Assembly: GCA_004294385.1 (NCBI GenBank)
Contig: REAP01000030.1
Location: 1-42,005, forward strand
Length of the DNA: 42,005 nucleotides
Source of the DNA: Oscillatoriales cyanobacterium
Lineage (GTDB): Bacteria; Cyanobacteriota; Cyanobacteriia; Cyanobacteriales; Microcoleaceae
Direction: 5' to 3'
The notes under the pieces: generated by a model
What the model saw: the letters and a program-made list of their open reading frames with translations, nothing else
Told to the model about the DNA's origin: nothing
Databases searched by the model: none
Position numbers and translations under genes: made by a program
Shown: one piece after another, positions 6,693-15,858 of the stretch
Layout: each line of letters begins with the position of its first letter
Numbering within the stretch: the first letter of the stretch is position 1

Positions 6693-7901
6693 TCAGACGA
6701 ACTTGTGCGTAAATTCACTGATAAAATCCACTCTCCCTTTGCGTAACATTGCGGAATCTAGTCTTTCAGTCGTATTGCACGTCATCAAAACTACGAGTTT
6801 TTGCTGAAATTGAATACCATCTTGATCGATTACACTTTGATATAAAGTTCCATCCAGCAAACTCAGAATATGTTCAGTTTTATTACTGCGCTGGGCTGAA
6901 ATAGTCGATCGATCCTGTGCCAAATTATCAGCTTCATTGATAATGATACAAATCCGCTCTAAATAAGTTGGTGGCACAAAATTTTCCACAGCATCATGGT
7001 CTAAGATAAAAATGACATAACCAAGGGGTACTAAAATTTCCTTAGCAACCGCTTGAGTCCAGGCAGTTTTGCCAGTTCCCGGTGCCCCGCTGACGAGAAC
7101 AGCCAACTGATTTTGGTCAAAAATTGCCTGCTGAATAGTATCTGTAAAACTTTGAACATCCGCAGGAAATGTCCGAATTGGGTATTGACTATTAACCTGT
7201 CCGACGCGGCTTTTATATCCGCTAAGAATCACTGCCAAATTGTAAGTAGCTTTACTCAGAATCAGAGCAATATTTTGGGAAATTAGAGTATAGCGCCGCC
7301 TGCCCCTATCATAGCAGTCAATTTGCAACCAGCAGCCTTCCTGCGCCCAATAAGCATACACAGTCCCCAAGACTTCCAATCGTTCCCAGTTAATGAATCG
7401 ATCCGGCGGATAATAAAAATTTCTCTCCATAAATAACTGGGTGATCGTATCTGGTTTTCCCAGCAAGTCCAGAATTTTGAAAATAGTAATTTCTTGGAGT
7501 TTATTGAGAACATAGTCGATGGGAATGCTGGCGCGACTGACTAATTGAACCACGGGTGTTTCGACCATCAAAACATCTTTGTAGCGATAATTTGGGTAGA
7601 TTTGCTCTGGAGTAATGTAATTCCAAAATTCGTCAATTTCGTAGCGAGTATTTTCGGAGAATACATTTAAGATGTTTGCGAACCAACTATATTGATGTCG
7701 TCCCATTGCATCGGCAATATCGCTAGCTGCATCTAAGGTTTTTTGAGCTAGTTCCACAGGATCGCTAGAGGCCAAGTGTAGCAAATATTCCAAATCAAAT
7801 TGCCGATACAGAGGTCGCCATCCCGATCCCAGTAGTCCTCGGTTTTGAGGATTATTTTGATTGAAGTTATTCCCCCGATCGCCTGTATATTCCGAACTCA
7901 T
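6693..7901 (-). CDS. AAA+ ATPase with unknown N-terminal region, downstream of kptA
   Basis: 402 residues. The first ~225 residues are not assignable to a family I know (WRPLYRQFDLEYLLHLASSD, FWNYITPEQIYPNY). The C-terminal ~170 residues are an AAA+ module: Walker A SGAPGTGKTAW with Lys278, Walker B ERICIIINEAD, sensor-1 LVVLMTCNTTERLD, and AMLRKGRVDF, which resembles the arginine segment of BCS1/FtsH-like AAA proteins. The small lid domain seems short, since the protein ends soon after. The start lies 43 bases downstream of the kptA stop, so the two genes probably form one operon; the ATPase may remodel an RNA or protein substrate of that pathway, but this is inference. Confidence 0.82.
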   Translation of the reverse strand: MSSEYTGDRGNNFNQNNPQNRGLLGSGWRPLYRQFDLEYLLHLASSDPVELAQKTLDAASDIADAMGRHQYSWFANILNVFSENTRYEIDEFWNYITPEQIYPNYRYKDVLMVETPVVQLVSRASIPIDYVLNKLQEITIFKILDLLGKPDTITQLFMERNFYYPPDRFINWERLEVLGTVYAYWAQEGCWLQIDCYDRGRRRYTLISQNIALILSKATYNLAVILSGYKSRVGQVNSQYPIRTFPADVQSFTDTIQQAIFDQNQLAVLVSGAPGTGKTAWTQAVAKEILVPLGYVIFILDHDAVENFVPPTYLERICIIINEADNLAQDRSTISAQRSNKTEHILSLLDGTLYQSVIDQDGIQFQQKLVVLMTCNTTERLDSAMLRKGRVDFISEFTHKFV

Positions 7902-7944
7902 TGCTTCAATTCCTTACTAATAAAATGTTATTATCTTTTTGCAT

Positions 7945-8493
7945 CTACTGACTAATATTTAGATATTTTGCAGGAACAAAATCTACTAGCCAAACTCCAT
8001 TATCTGAACAGTAAAATGTGTAGCTATCGCTGTGCATTGCTGCGGCATCTACACTCAAAATGGCTGGAATGCCGTGTCTTGAACCTACTCGGCGCGCGGT
8101 CTCAATTGCAGTTGACAAATGAACGTGATTGCGAGACATTTTGCTAATTCCTTCCTTGAGAATAGACTCGACTGCACCGATACTCGTTCCGTGATACAAA
8201 AAGTCAGGGGGAATTACGGGTTCTAATTGTAAGTCAATCTCTATACTGTGTCCTTGATTGGCTCGAATCAGAGTCCCTGTGGAGTCAAAGGAAAATCGTT
8301 GTTTATCGTTTTGGGCGACTACTTGTTTGAGTTCGGTAAGCTGAATGGGAAAGTTGTGCTTTTGGCAAGCATCTAGGAGTTTGCTGACAGGAACCCAGCC
8401 ACCAGGAGCGAGTTGAATTCCGATGCGATCGGGTCTGTGTCGCAGGTATTTGCTGAGATATTTACTGATTTTTATTAATTGTGAATTATTCAT
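7945..8493 (-). CDS. kptA: RNA 2'-phosphotransferase (Tpt1/KptA)
   Basis: 182 residues from the ATG at 8493; a longer frame starts at 8583 but the shorter start puts the catalytic pair at Arg18-His19, the numbering of characterised bacterial Tpt1 enzymes. The family moves an internal RNA 2'-phosphate to NAD+, giving ADP-ribose 1'',2''-cyclic phosphate. Visible family blocks are SKYLSKYLRHRPD, LAPGGWVPVSKLL, LIRANQGHS (Arg77), FLYHGTS, and MSRNHVHLS (Arg121). All four catalytic residues appear present. Bacteria lack the yeast tRNA-splicing pathway, so its natural substrate is unclear; it may repair RNA ends or reverse other 2'-phosphate marks. It leads the likely operon with the AAA+ gene. Confidence 0.93.
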   Translation of the reverse strand: MNNSQLIKISKYLSKYLRHRPDRIGIQLAPGGWVPVSKLLDACQKHNFPIQLTELKQVVAQNDKQRFSFDSTGTLIRANQGHSIEIDLQLEPVIPPDFLYHGTSIGAVESILKEGISKMSRNHVHLSTAIETARRVGSRHGIPAILSVDAAAMHSDSYTFYCSDNGVWLVDFVPAKYLNISQ

Positions 8494-8808
8494 ATTATTG
8501 CTATAATTAGTTAGCTTTTTATTCCTCCAAAAAACGCAAAATTTAGATAGCGCCAGTGACATCCTACTTACGTCTAGCTTCACAGATAATTCTCCTTAAG
8601 CTGTTAGTTGAGTGTGTTAACGTAGTGCTATGGCACTCTCGAAGGATGACATATTACATTTATAATACAAAAGATGTACAAGGCTGTCAAGGTGTAGAAT
8701 AAAATAATTTTACAGAAGTTGCTGCCGATCGCCAGATGCGGACGAGATTTCCAGCCCCGTAAACGATCGTTGATCTGACTCCAGACTAGGGGTGGCTACA
8801 GAGTTCCG

Positions 8809-11232
8809 ATGAAAATGAAGGTTTACCAAGTATTGCACTCGCCGACGCGGGAAAAAACAGGGATAATGCGTGTAGGTGCGAATAAATCAGGTGCTAGCTG
8901 TCAGGGTAAAAAACAAGCAATGAATATCGAAAAACAGATTCAGGATCAAAAAGATTGCAAAAAACCCGATCGAGCCGATCGCTCTGGAAATATGAATATC
9001 ACCAAAGCAATAGACTCATCACTTCAAGAACACTTAGATTTCAAAGGAGCGATCGACCGATCGACACTGGCGGTGAGGACAAATGGCAAAGGAATTATCA
9101 ATTATGTCAGCGATCGAGTTTGCGAAATTTCTAAATATTCGCGAACTGAACTACTGGGCTACCACTTCGGCATCCTCCACTGGGAATATCAATCTTCAGA
9201 ATTAATCAGAAATTTGCAGTCAACTTTGACAAAAGGTGAAATTTGGCAAGGAGAAGTTAAAACTTTAGCCAAAGATGGCAGTGATTATTGGGTACACGCG
9301 GTGATAGTTCCGTTCCTGGATTTTAAAGGAAAACCGTATCAGTATTTGGCGATCGGATTCGACATCACAGAGCGCAAAGCCGTTGAAGCACTTCAAGCCG
9401 AAGCCAACCGGGCCAAAGACGAATTTCTGGCGATCGCCTCCCACGAACTGCGATCGCCCCTCAGCGTCATTTTGGGATGGGTGCAGTTAGCCCGATCGCG
9501 GAAATTAAACGAAGGGATTACCAGTCGCGCTTTAGAAATCATCGAACGCAACGCCAAATTACAAAACCAGCAAATAGACAATATTCTCGATCTGTCGCGA
9601 CTGCTGCGTGGCAAATTGCACCTCAACATCAGTCGAGTATATCTGCCATCAGCGATCGAATCTGCGATCGAAATTCTACGTCCTTTGGCAGATGCTAAAA
9701 ACATCAACATCGTAAAAGTTGTCGATCCGGCGATCGGCTACATTTTGGCAGATGCAGCACGGTTACAGCAAATAGTCTGGAACCTACTTTCCAACGCCAT
9801 CAAATTTACCCCAACATCGACGTCGGCGCTAATCCAAATTGCGATCGAGTCTAACCCGTCGGGCGCGCTGATTCTAGTCAGTGACAGTGGTTGCGGGATT
9901 GAACCCAAATTTCTGCCCTACCTTTTCGACTACTTCCGCCCCACAGATAGCTGGAATACCAAGGAGCAAAACCGCCTCGGTTTGGGACTCTCGATTGTAC
10001 GCCAGTTGGTGGAACTGCACGGAGGGACTGTCTGGGCTTCGAGTCCCGGCATCGCTCAGGGGGCGACTTTTGGGGTGCAGCTACCTATTACCAACAGCAA
10101 CAATGTACTAGACGATCGCAACAGTGCGATCGGTCAAATCGAAAATAGAGCCGAATCAGTTCCGAAATCTTTGGCCCGAAAGCAAGTAGTGGTAGTTGAT
10201 GACAGCACCGCGATCGAAAATTTCCCGATCTCGACTGAAAATCAATTTGTCGATGAAAGCCGAGAATTACCGCTGTTACTGGTAGTAGAAGATAACTATT
10301 TTCTGTTGGTATACCTGCAAACTTTACTAACACCTCATTACCGAGTTGCTGTGGCCCGCGACGGAGTTGAAGGTTTAGAAGAAGCCAAAAGATTACTACC
10401 CAATTTAATTTTAAGCGACCAAATAATGCCCAGGCAAAACGGGTTGGATTTGCTGAAGGAAATTCGGAATACACCAGAATTGAATTCAACTCCGGTGATC
10501 TTTTTGACAGGGCGCACGGGGATGGAAGCTCGGATTGAGAGTTTGGATGCTGGTGCTGATGATTATATTTCTAAGCCTTTTGACGAAAGAGAATTGCTGG
10601 CGAGGGTAAAAAATTTGTTGCGATCGCACGCAGCAGAACAGCAGTTGGTAGCGCTCAACCGTCAGTTGCAGCAACAAAAACAGCAGTTAGAAACTGCGAA
10701 TCAAACCTTACATTATTTAGCAAACTATGACAGTTTAACTGAGGTAAAAAATCGTCGGTGTTTTAATGAATATCTCGATACTGAATGGCGGCGTTTGGCG
10801 AGGGAAGAAGCGCCACTGTCTTTGATTATGTGCGATATCGATTATTTCAAACTTTACAATGATACTTATGGCCACCAAGCAGGGGATGAATGTTTGCGAA
10901 AAGTGGCTGGTGTTTTACGCAACGCAGTCAAGCGACCGGCTGATTTAGTGGCGCGTTATGGGGGCGAGGAATTTGTAGTAGTTTTGCCGAATACGGATGT
11001 TCAAGGTGCGGCGGTTGTTGCTGAATTTATTCGCGCCGAAGTGCTGGGTTTGCAGATAGTTCACGCTAAGTCTGCTGTTTGCGAATATGTCACGCTGAGT
11101 TTGGGTGTAGCTTGCTGCATTCCGACGCTGATCTTGCAGCCAGGGACTCTAATTGCGATCGCCGATGAGGCACTTTATCGAGCGAAAAGAACAGGACGCG
11201 ATCGAGTCTCAGTTGCCACTTTTCAAGGATAA
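8809..11232 (+). CDS. Hybrid PAS histidine kinase-receiver-diguanylate cyclase
   Basis: 807 residues. A basic, low-complexity N-terminus (1-~85) suggests the true start may be a later ATG (8920 or 8992). Then a PAS domain (~85-190, ending IGFDITERK), HisKA with FLAIASHELRSPLSV (His212), and HATPase with WNLLSNAIKF, DSGCGI, FDYF and GLGLSIVRQL. A linker is followed by a receiver (LLLVVEDNYF, phospho-Asp537 in LILSDQIMP, Lys in DYISKPF), a coiled coil of Gln-rich QQLVALNRQLQQQKQQL, and a GGDEF domain with GGEEF at 718-722. The RxxD inhibitory site (RPAD, 709-712) lies five residues before it. This links phosphotransfer to c-di-GMP synthesis in one soluble protein. No neighbour forms an operon with it. 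Confidence 0.94.
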   Translation: MKMKVYQVLHSPTREKTGIMRVGANKSGASCQGKKQAMNIEKQIQDQKDCKKPDRADRSGNMNITKAIDSSLQEHLDFKGAIDRSTLAVRTNGKGIINYVSDRVCEISKYSRTELLGYHFGILHWEYQSSELIRNLQSTLTKGEIWQGEVKTLAKDGSDYWVHAVIVPFLDFKGKPYQYLAIGFDITERKAVEALQAEANRAKDEFLAIASHELRSPLSVILGWVQLARSRKLNEGITSRALEIIERNAKLQNQQIDNILDLSRLLRGKLHLNISRVYLPSAIESAIEILRPLADAKNINIVKVVDPAIGYILADAARLQQIVWNLLSNAIKFTPTSTSALIQIAIESNPSGALILVSDSGCGIEPKFLPYLFDYFRPTDSWNTKEQNRLGLGLSIVRQLVELHGGTVWASSPGIAQGATFGVQLPITNSNNVLDDRNSAIGQIENRAESVPKSLARKQVVVVDDSTAIENFPISTENQFVDESRELPLLLVVEDNYFLLVYLQTLLTPHYRVAVARDGVEGLEEAKRLLPNLILSDQIMPRQNGLDLLKEIRNTPELNSTPVIFLTGRTGMEARIESLDAGADDYISKPFDERELLARVKNLLRSHAAEQQLVALNRQLQQQKQQLETANQTLHYLANYDSLTEVKNRRCFNEYLDTEWRRLAREEAPLSLIMCDIDYFKLYNDTYGHQAGDECLRKVAGVLRNAVKRPADLVARYGGEEFVVVLPNTDVQGAAVVAEFIRAEVLGLQIVHAKSAVCEYVTLSLGVACCIPTLILQPGTLIAIADEALYRAKRTGRDRVSVATFQG

Positions 11233-11235
11233 TGG

Positions 11236-11272
11236 TTATCTGTTATCTGTTGACTGTTGACTGTTGACTGTG
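11236..11272. repeat. Tandem heptamer tract (TGTTGAC type)
   Basis: TGTTATC then three TGTTGAC units immediately after the hybrid kinase stop. It is one of several heptamer tracts in gene gaps of this window. Confidence 0.8.
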
Positions 11273-11392
11273 CAACGGGAACAGCTTGCAATTTCTTACA
11301 AGCTCAGTGGCGTTGATTCCCTGAGTTCCTGACATCAATTCGCGGCGCTAAAAAAGGTGTTTTTACCTATTGATTTTTTCGGGATTTCGGGT

Positions 11393-11461
11393 TATATTTT
11401 AGATAATGGGAGTGGTGACAAAAATAATTATTTTTGTCACCACTCCCATTATTAGAGTATA
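11393..11461. repeat. Perfect 50-bp palindrome within a MITE-like hairpin
   Basis: Bases 11403-11452 form a perfect palindrome with 25-base arms and no spacer (arm includes GGGAGTGGTGACAAAAATAA). The outer flanks continue imperfectly (TATATTTTAGATAATGGG against the complement of CCCATTATTAGAGTATA). The outer arms resemble those of the hairpin at 36356-36422. It could end transcription of the hybrid kinase gene, or be a small palindromic transposon remnant. Confidence 0.75.
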
Positions 11462-11860
11462 GCTTATTAGCTGGCCCATGTCAAGCTTTTTACCTGAAAA
11501 AAAAGGGCGATTTTTCAAGCTTTATTCAAAAAAAATAAAACCTAAAAAGCTGAGTGAAAAAGCAGCTTTATGAAATCTGAGTTCAATCCCATGATTGTAA
11601 TTGTACAATCCAATGCTGCACAAAAGCGCTAATGCGATCGCGCCGAGTTTCAATAGCCTAACTTACTGTCGATCGAACATCCGAGTATTCCGCCGTGGCA
11701 ATTGGCACAATCAGTATTTATTACTAAAAGCCTATTTCCCCCACACAAATCCATTGATTTGTTTTCCCTTGTCCAGATATATTTTAAGCCCCTTTAGTCG
11801 CCGTAAACTGCCTAAGTGCCGTTAACACTGGTATCTTGACAGTATGAAAGGAGCCATTGT

Positions 11861-11944
11861 ATGATTGCAAAGCGATTTGCGGAGCCAAGCTGCACATTTT
11901 GCCAAATGGCATTGGTCTTTACAGAAAATCTATCCGTAAATTAG
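11861..11944 (+). CDS. Possible 27-residue peptide upstream of the TauD-like gene
   Basis: ATG at 11861 is preceded at 7-base spacing by AAGGAG, a better ribosome site than most in this window. The product MIAKRFAEPSCTFCQMALVF... ends ENLSVN and has a CxxC pair. It lies 75 bases before the oxygenase gene on the same strand. It may be a leader peptide, a real small protein, or chance. I do not recognise it. Confidence 0.25.
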   Translation: MIAKRFAEPSCTFCQMALVFTENLSVN

Positions 11945-12019
11945 TGCTTCCAATCTATTGTGTAACACGTCCGGGAGATGGTAAGATTATCCGCGTAGAT
12001 TAAATAACGAGAAAACGCA

Positions 12020-13033
12020 ATGTCAAGTCTAGTCGAGTTTCAGATACCCTCCGCATTTACAGCTAATGAACTTCTAAACCATCCTGATTGGATAATAGAT
12101 TTAACAGCAGAGGAGATTGCTGAAATAGATATTGCCTTGCGAGAACATTTAGGCTCAAATGTCGAATATCAAGACATAACTAAGAGCAAATTTCCTCTAC
12201 CTTGTTTTTCAACAAAACTGTCTTATGTTCTTGATGTCATCGAAAATGGAATAGGGGCAGTTATACTACGAGGATTGCCTGTAGAGAAATATGAGCCTGT
12301 GGAATTAAAAAAATTATTGTGGGGTATCAGTCTGCATTTGGGCACAGCCATTGAACAGAGTAGTGGAGGAGAGTTGATTAATGAGATAAAGAACATGGGC
12401 TTGAAGATAGGAGACCCAAAGTCACGATATATCAATAGTAGGGGAGCCGCCGCTCTTCACACCGATGGGTGCGATCTGGTTATGATGCTATCCATAGCCG
12501 AGGCAGAATCAGGGGGCGAATCAGAGCTAGCTAGCTCAGTTGGTGTACATAATGAAATGCTAAAGCATTACCCTGACTTGCTAGAAGTTTTATATGAGCC
12601 GTTTTATTATAAGCTACCAAACTGGTATCAAGGCACGGAAAATTATTATCCATTACCGATATTCGCAAATTGTCAGGGCTATTTCGTTTGCACTTATATA
12701 CGTTACTTGATTGAGGATGCTCAGAATTACACGAATGCTCCTCGTTTGACTGAGAAGCAGAGGCAGGCGCTTGATAAACTAGATGAAATTTATAATAGCC
12801 CCAAATTCAAATTAACTTTAAGACTGAAACCAGGAGATATGCTTCTGATGAATAACTTGCTTGTAGTACATGGTCGAAAAGAGTATACAGATGGAGCTAC
12901 AAGCAAACGACATTTAATGCGAGTTTGGGTTTCTCATCCGAAAACTCGTCCTCTGCCACCAGAGTACAGCATACCTTATAGCAATACAGCACCTGGTTCT
13001 GTACGAGTAGGCAGCTTATTCGTCAAGTGGTGA
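12020..13033 (+). CDS. TauD/TfdA-like Fe(II)/2-oxoglutarate-dependent oxygenase
   Basis: 337 residues. The facial triad of this family is visible: His147 and Asp149 in AALHTDGCDLV, and the distal His284 in LLVVHGRKEYTD, followed by the 2-oxoglutarate-binding arginine near HLMRVWV (Arg301). ILRGLPVEKYEP near residue 85 matches the clavaminate-synthase-like subgroup. Asp149 argues for a hydroxylase or desaturase rather than a halogenase, which would lack this acid. The substrate is probably an amino acid or small peptide by analogy. The gene has no HIP1 octamer and looks less typical in base use than its neighbours, which could mean transfer. A DMT exporter follows after 58-85 bases and may be its partner. 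Confidence 0.85.
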   Translation: MSSLVEFQIPSAFTANELLNHPDWIIDLTAEEIAEIDIALREHLGSNVEYQDITKSKFPLPCFSTKLSYVLDVIENGIGAVILRGLPVEKYEPVELKKLLWGISLHLGTAIEQSSGGELINEIKNMGLKIGDPKSRYINSRGAAALHTDGCDLVMMLSIAEAESGGESELASSVGVHNEMLKHYPDLLEVLYEPFYYKLPNWYQGTENYYPLPIFANCQGYFVCTYIRYLIEDAQNYTNAPRLTEKQRQALDKLDEIYNSPKFKLTLRLKPGDMLLMNNLLVVHGRKEYTDGATSKRHLMRVWVSHPKTRPLPPEYSIPYSNTAPGSVRVGSLFVKW

Positions 13034-13118
13034 GTTTGCAAGCAGATAAACGAAAGCAGGCGCACTGTTCAAGGGGAACAGGAAACGTCTGTTGTCAAAA
13101 AAAATTACAACACAACCC

Positions 13119-14111
13119 ATGACTAACGTACTAGAATCACCACAGCAACAAACAAACTCACTATCAAATCTGATGCTGCTTTGCTTATTACTCGTAGGAG
13201 TATTTACCTTGTCTATAGCAGCCATCCTGACCAGATTTAGCGAACAGTATATCGGCCCTAATGCTACAGTTTTCAATCGCTTTTGGATAGGCACGGCTAT
13301 ATTTGGAATGTGGAGAGTGGGTAAGGCGATCGCTTCTCGATCCCCCAGAGATTCACCCACGCCAAATAACACTTATACAACTTCCGATATATTACTGCTA
13401 ATACTATCAGCAACCGTAACTTCTATTTCCCATATTAGCTGGGTTTGGTCTCTGACTCTAACTAACGTTTCCAATGCAAATTTGCTCCATAATTTAACCC
13501 CTATTTTCGCTACTTTCGGGGGATGGCTGCTGTTTGGTCAGAGCTTTGATCGAAGATTTCTCATTGGTATGTTTTTAACTGTAGTGGGAGCGTTCGCCAT
13601 TGGCATTCAAGACTTTCAAGTGGCTAACGAGCAACTTATCGGTGATGGTTTGGCCTTATTTTCTGCTGTTTTTTATGCAGGAAATTTTCTAGTAACGGAA
13701 AAATTGAGAGAAAAGTTTTCGACAACCAGCATACTATTTTGGTCGTGTTTTTTGAGAGTTTTTTTGACATTTCCAATCGTTTTATTTACAGAAAAACAAA
13801 TTTTTCCCTCTTCTTTAGAGGGATGGATACCAGTTTTTTGCCTAGCTCTTTTCTGTCAAGTCATCGGTTCGGCAATTCTCGGTTATAGCCTAAAACAATT
13901 CTCATCTGGGTTTATTTCTCTGTTTCTACTGTTGGAGCCGATTATTACTACAACCCTTGCCTGGGTGATTTTTGGCGAACATTTAAGTTTCTTTAACTTA
14001 TTGGCTTTTGTGGTAGTTTTGTTTGGTATATATATAGCTAAATCTGGTCGGGGATCTGAGAAGGAAGAGGCGAAATTAGTTCCCGATACTGTGGGTTGCC
14101 CTAACGAATGA
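13119..14111 (+). CDS. EamA/DMT-family transporter
   Basis: About 330 residues with roughly ten hydrophobic helices in two EamA repeats. The first spans about residues 20-150 (LLCLLLVGVFTLSIAAILTR, FNRFWIG, NLLHNLTPIFATFGGWLLFG). The second begins near LIGDGLALFSAVFYAGNFLV and includes GSAILGYSLKQF and LEPIITTTLAWVIFGEHL. The LxxLxP-containing helix and GExL near the end are typical. An in-frame TTG at 13092 has a better-placed GGA than the ATG at 13119, so the start is uncertain. The family exports amino acids, metabolites or drugs across the inner membrane. Position after the oxygenase suggests it may export that enzyme's product, which is inference. Confidence 0.87.
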   Translation: MTNVLESPQQQTNSLSNLMLLCLLLVGVFTLSIAAILTRFSEQYIGPNATVFNRFWIGTAIFGMWRVGKAIASRSPRDSPTPNNTYTTSDILLLILSATVTSISHISWVWSLTLTNVSNANLLHNLTPIFATFGGWLLFGQSFDRRFLIGMFLTVVGAFAIGIQDFQVANEQLIGDGLALFSAVFYAGNFLVTEKLREKFSTTSILFWSCFLRVFLTFPIVLFTEKQIFPSSLEGWIPVFCLALFCQVIGSAILGYSLKQFSSGFISLFLLLEPIITTTLAWVIFGEHLSFFNLLAFVVVLFGIYIAKSGRGSEKEEAKLVPDTVGCPNE

Positions 14112-14175
14112 CTTTCTAGTCAGCACTGAACTCCTGTACAATACTTCTCTTAGCTAAGTCATCCAAATTTTACTG

Positions 14176-14385
14176 TTAACGGGACTTAAACAAATTTCGA
14201 GCCCAAACAAAACCCAAACCTTCTAGGTGTAAGGCAAATACGCCAGGATTATCTTGCAGCCAACGGACAAATCGATAAGATATGGTCGTAAGCTGTTCTC
14301 CATTTAAACCAGTAACTCGTGGCTGTCCGTGCGTCCGAAAGGCGAACTGGACGCTGAAACGGAAAACCTGATAATACTGACGCAC
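14176..14385 (-). CDS. Hypothetical small protein or gene remnant
   Basis: 69 residues from a GTG; the frame stays open to about 14418 without an ATG. It has coherent, protein-like composition (RQYYQVFRFSVQFAFRTHGQ, then ISYRFVRWLQDNPGVFALHL, GLGFVWARNLFK). It lies between the exporter and a peroxiredoxin and is in the same direction as the latter. The lack of a good start suggests it could be the surviving 3' part of a larger gene. I do not recognise a family. Confidence 0.4.
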   Translation of the reverse strand: MRQYYQVFRFSVQFAFRTHGQPRVTGLNGEQLTTISYRFVRWLQDNPGVFALHLEGLGFVWARNLFKSR

Positions 14386-14458
14386 CGACAGCCAGGAATT
14401 TAAATGCCGAACAGCTTAAGCCTCTATCCCGACATTTATCTACCGCAGTGCCATATTC

Positions 14459-14998
14459 CTACTGAGGGAGAGATTTCAGCAAAGTTTCCACACTAGCATT
14501 GTGGTCGATGAAGGAGAACAAATGTTTAAATAAGAGTTTGCCGTCTGCATCCAAAACAAACTGAGCCGGCAAAGGAGCTCCTAAAGCTTGACCGACTTGA
14601 TAGGCGCGAAAAACCTGACAGCTAGGATCGCTCAACAGTGGCATTTTCAATCCTAAATCTCTAACCACAATCTGGCTTTGACGATCGTCGGTACTTGTCA
14701 CCATCAATAATTCTATATTGCGATCGGCAAATTTTTCCCAGTTTTCATTCAAGGCTTTAATATGAGGAAAACAAAAGGGGCAATATTGCTTTTCAGTAAA
14801 AATCCGAGTGAAAGCCAGAACCACCGGCCTATCGCCGCGATAATTAGACAGCCGTACCAGTTTGCCATTAGTAATATCCGGCAATTCAAAATCTGGCGTC
14901 ATCTGTCCCAAATTCAGAGAATTACTAGCAGGAACAGGCAATAAATTTTGGAAAAACCGCTGATTTAACAAGCCACTAAAATCACTAGAAGTCAGCAT
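14459..14998 (-). CDS. Peroxiredoxin/AhpC-TSA-like redoxin
   Basis: 179 residues. [20 protein letters not shown] and [18 protein letters not shown] are the thioredoxin-fold entry of AhpC/TSA proteins. The active site reads [14 protein letters not shown], a CPFC pair in place of the usual PxxxTxxC, so it is more like the redoxin/BCP-type or thiol oxidoreductase members. Later parts, [29 protein letters not shown] and [17 protein letters not shown], fit the family. No signal peptide is evident, so it is probably cytoplasmic. It would reduce peroxides or disulfides using thioredoxin-type donors. It lies next to a second, typical peroxiredoxin in the same direction, separated by a heptamer tract. 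Confidence 0.8.
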   Translation of the reverse strand: MLTSSDFSGLLNQRFFQNLLPVPASNSLNLGQMTPDFELPDITNGKLVRLSNYRGDRPVVLAFTRIFTEKQYCPFCFPHIKALNENWEKFADRNIELLMVTSTDDRQSQIVVRDLGLKMPLLSDPSCQVFRAYQVGQALGAPLPAQFVLDADGKLLFKHLFSFIDHNASVETLLKSLPQ

Positions 14999-15010
14999 AT
15001 TTCCTAATTG

Positions 15011-15105
15011 GGGAATTGGGAATTGGGAATTGGGAATTGGGAATTGGGAATTGGGAATTGGGAATTGGGAATTGGGAATTGGGAATTGGGAATTGGGAAT
15101 TGGGA
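15011..15105. repeat. Tandem GGGAATT heptamer tract, 13 units
   Basis: Thirteen uninterrupted GGGAATT units (15011-15101) plus a partial unit. The tract lies between two peroxiredoxin genes read leftwards. It is translated as GNWELGI repeats in one frame but is not a gene. The array is followed by GGGCGGGCACGGGGGCACCG, part of another cyanobacterial palindromic repeat. Confidence 0.95.
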
Positions 15106-15176
15106 CGGGTGCTCAAATTAACTCAAAACAAAGGGCGGGCACGGGGGCACCGCCCCTACAACTCAAAACTATCAAG

Positions 15177-15776
15177 TTAGATAGCAGCAAAGAATACTTT
15201 AGACTTGACTGGATCGGGAGTCATAGTCTTGTCACCGGGCTTCCAGCCAGCGGGACAAACTTCATCAGGGTGAGACTGAACGTACTGGATAGCTTGCAGA
15301 GTACGGAGAGTTTCATCCACGTTGCGGCCGAAGGCAAGGTTGTTGATAGTGGAGTGTTGGATGATACCTTCTTTGTCGATAATAAACAGACCTCTGAGGG
15401 CAATGCCTGCTTCTGGATCGAGGACGTTGTAGTCGGCACTAATGGTTTTTTTGATGTCGGCAACTAGAGGATAGTTGAGGTCGCCAACGCCACCAGATTT
15501 GCGGTCTGATTGTATCCAAGCTAGGTGAGAAAATTCGCTATCAACGGATACGCCGAGGATTTCGGTGTCGATTTTATTGAAGTCTTCAAAGCGATCGCTA
15601 AATGCTGTAATCTCAGTCGGGCAGACAAAAGTGAAGTCCAAGGGGTAGAAGAACAGGACTACATATTTTTTGCCTTTATAGTCCGACAGTTTAACTGTCT
15701 TGAATTCCTGATCGACTACGGCTGTTGCTGCGAAGTCGGGTGCAGGTTGACCAACGCGAAGACATTCACTACTCAT
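15177..15776 (-). CDS. Typical 2-Cys peroxiredoxin
   Basis: 199 residues, the standard length. The peroxidatic site is [15 protein letters not shown] and the resolving cysteine is in [26 protein letters not shown] and [14 protein letters not shown] are family blocks, and the C-terminal arm ends KSKVFFAAI. It reduces hydrogen peroxide and alkyl peroxides in the cytoplasm with thioredoxin or NTRC as donor, and is the cyanobacterial counterpart of plant BAS1. The gene is monocistronic as far as can be seen, with a tRNA upstream in the same direction. Confidence 0.96.
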   Translation of the reverse strand: MSSECLRVGQPAPDFAATAVVDQEFKTVKLSDYKGKKYVVLFFYPLDFTFVCPTEITAFSDRFEDFNKIDTEILGVSVDSEFSHLAWIQSDRKSGGVGDLNYPLVADIKKTISADYNVLDPEAGIALRGLFIIDKEGIIQHSTINNLAFGRNVDETLRTLQAIQYVQSHPDEVCPAGWKPGDKTMTPDPVKSKVFFAAI

Positions 15777-15858
15777 AGATTTTGTTTACTGTTTTACGAA
15801 CTGTTACAAATATATCATAGTCATAACGAGTACAACTACTTGTTGAAATCCTAATTAA

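Larger units (their letters stand above)
11233..12019. other. 787-base gene-poor region
   Basis: Apart from the heptamer tract and large palindrome listed separately, I see no recognisable gene. An open frame at 11601-11825 has no ribosome site or family resemblance. A tiny frame at 11861-11944 with a good ribosome site is listed separately. The region just before 12020 must hold the promoter of the oxygenase-exporter pair. Confidence 0.5.

Noticed and set aside
11601..11825. 74-codon open frame in the gene-poor gap
   Set aside because: No ribosome site, composition typical of translated AT-rich non-coding DNA, no family resemblance.
15030..15467. Open frame with WELGIGN repeats before a serine-rich stretch
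   Set aside because: It is a translation of the GGGAATT heptamer tract and of the antisense of the peroxiredoxin gene.
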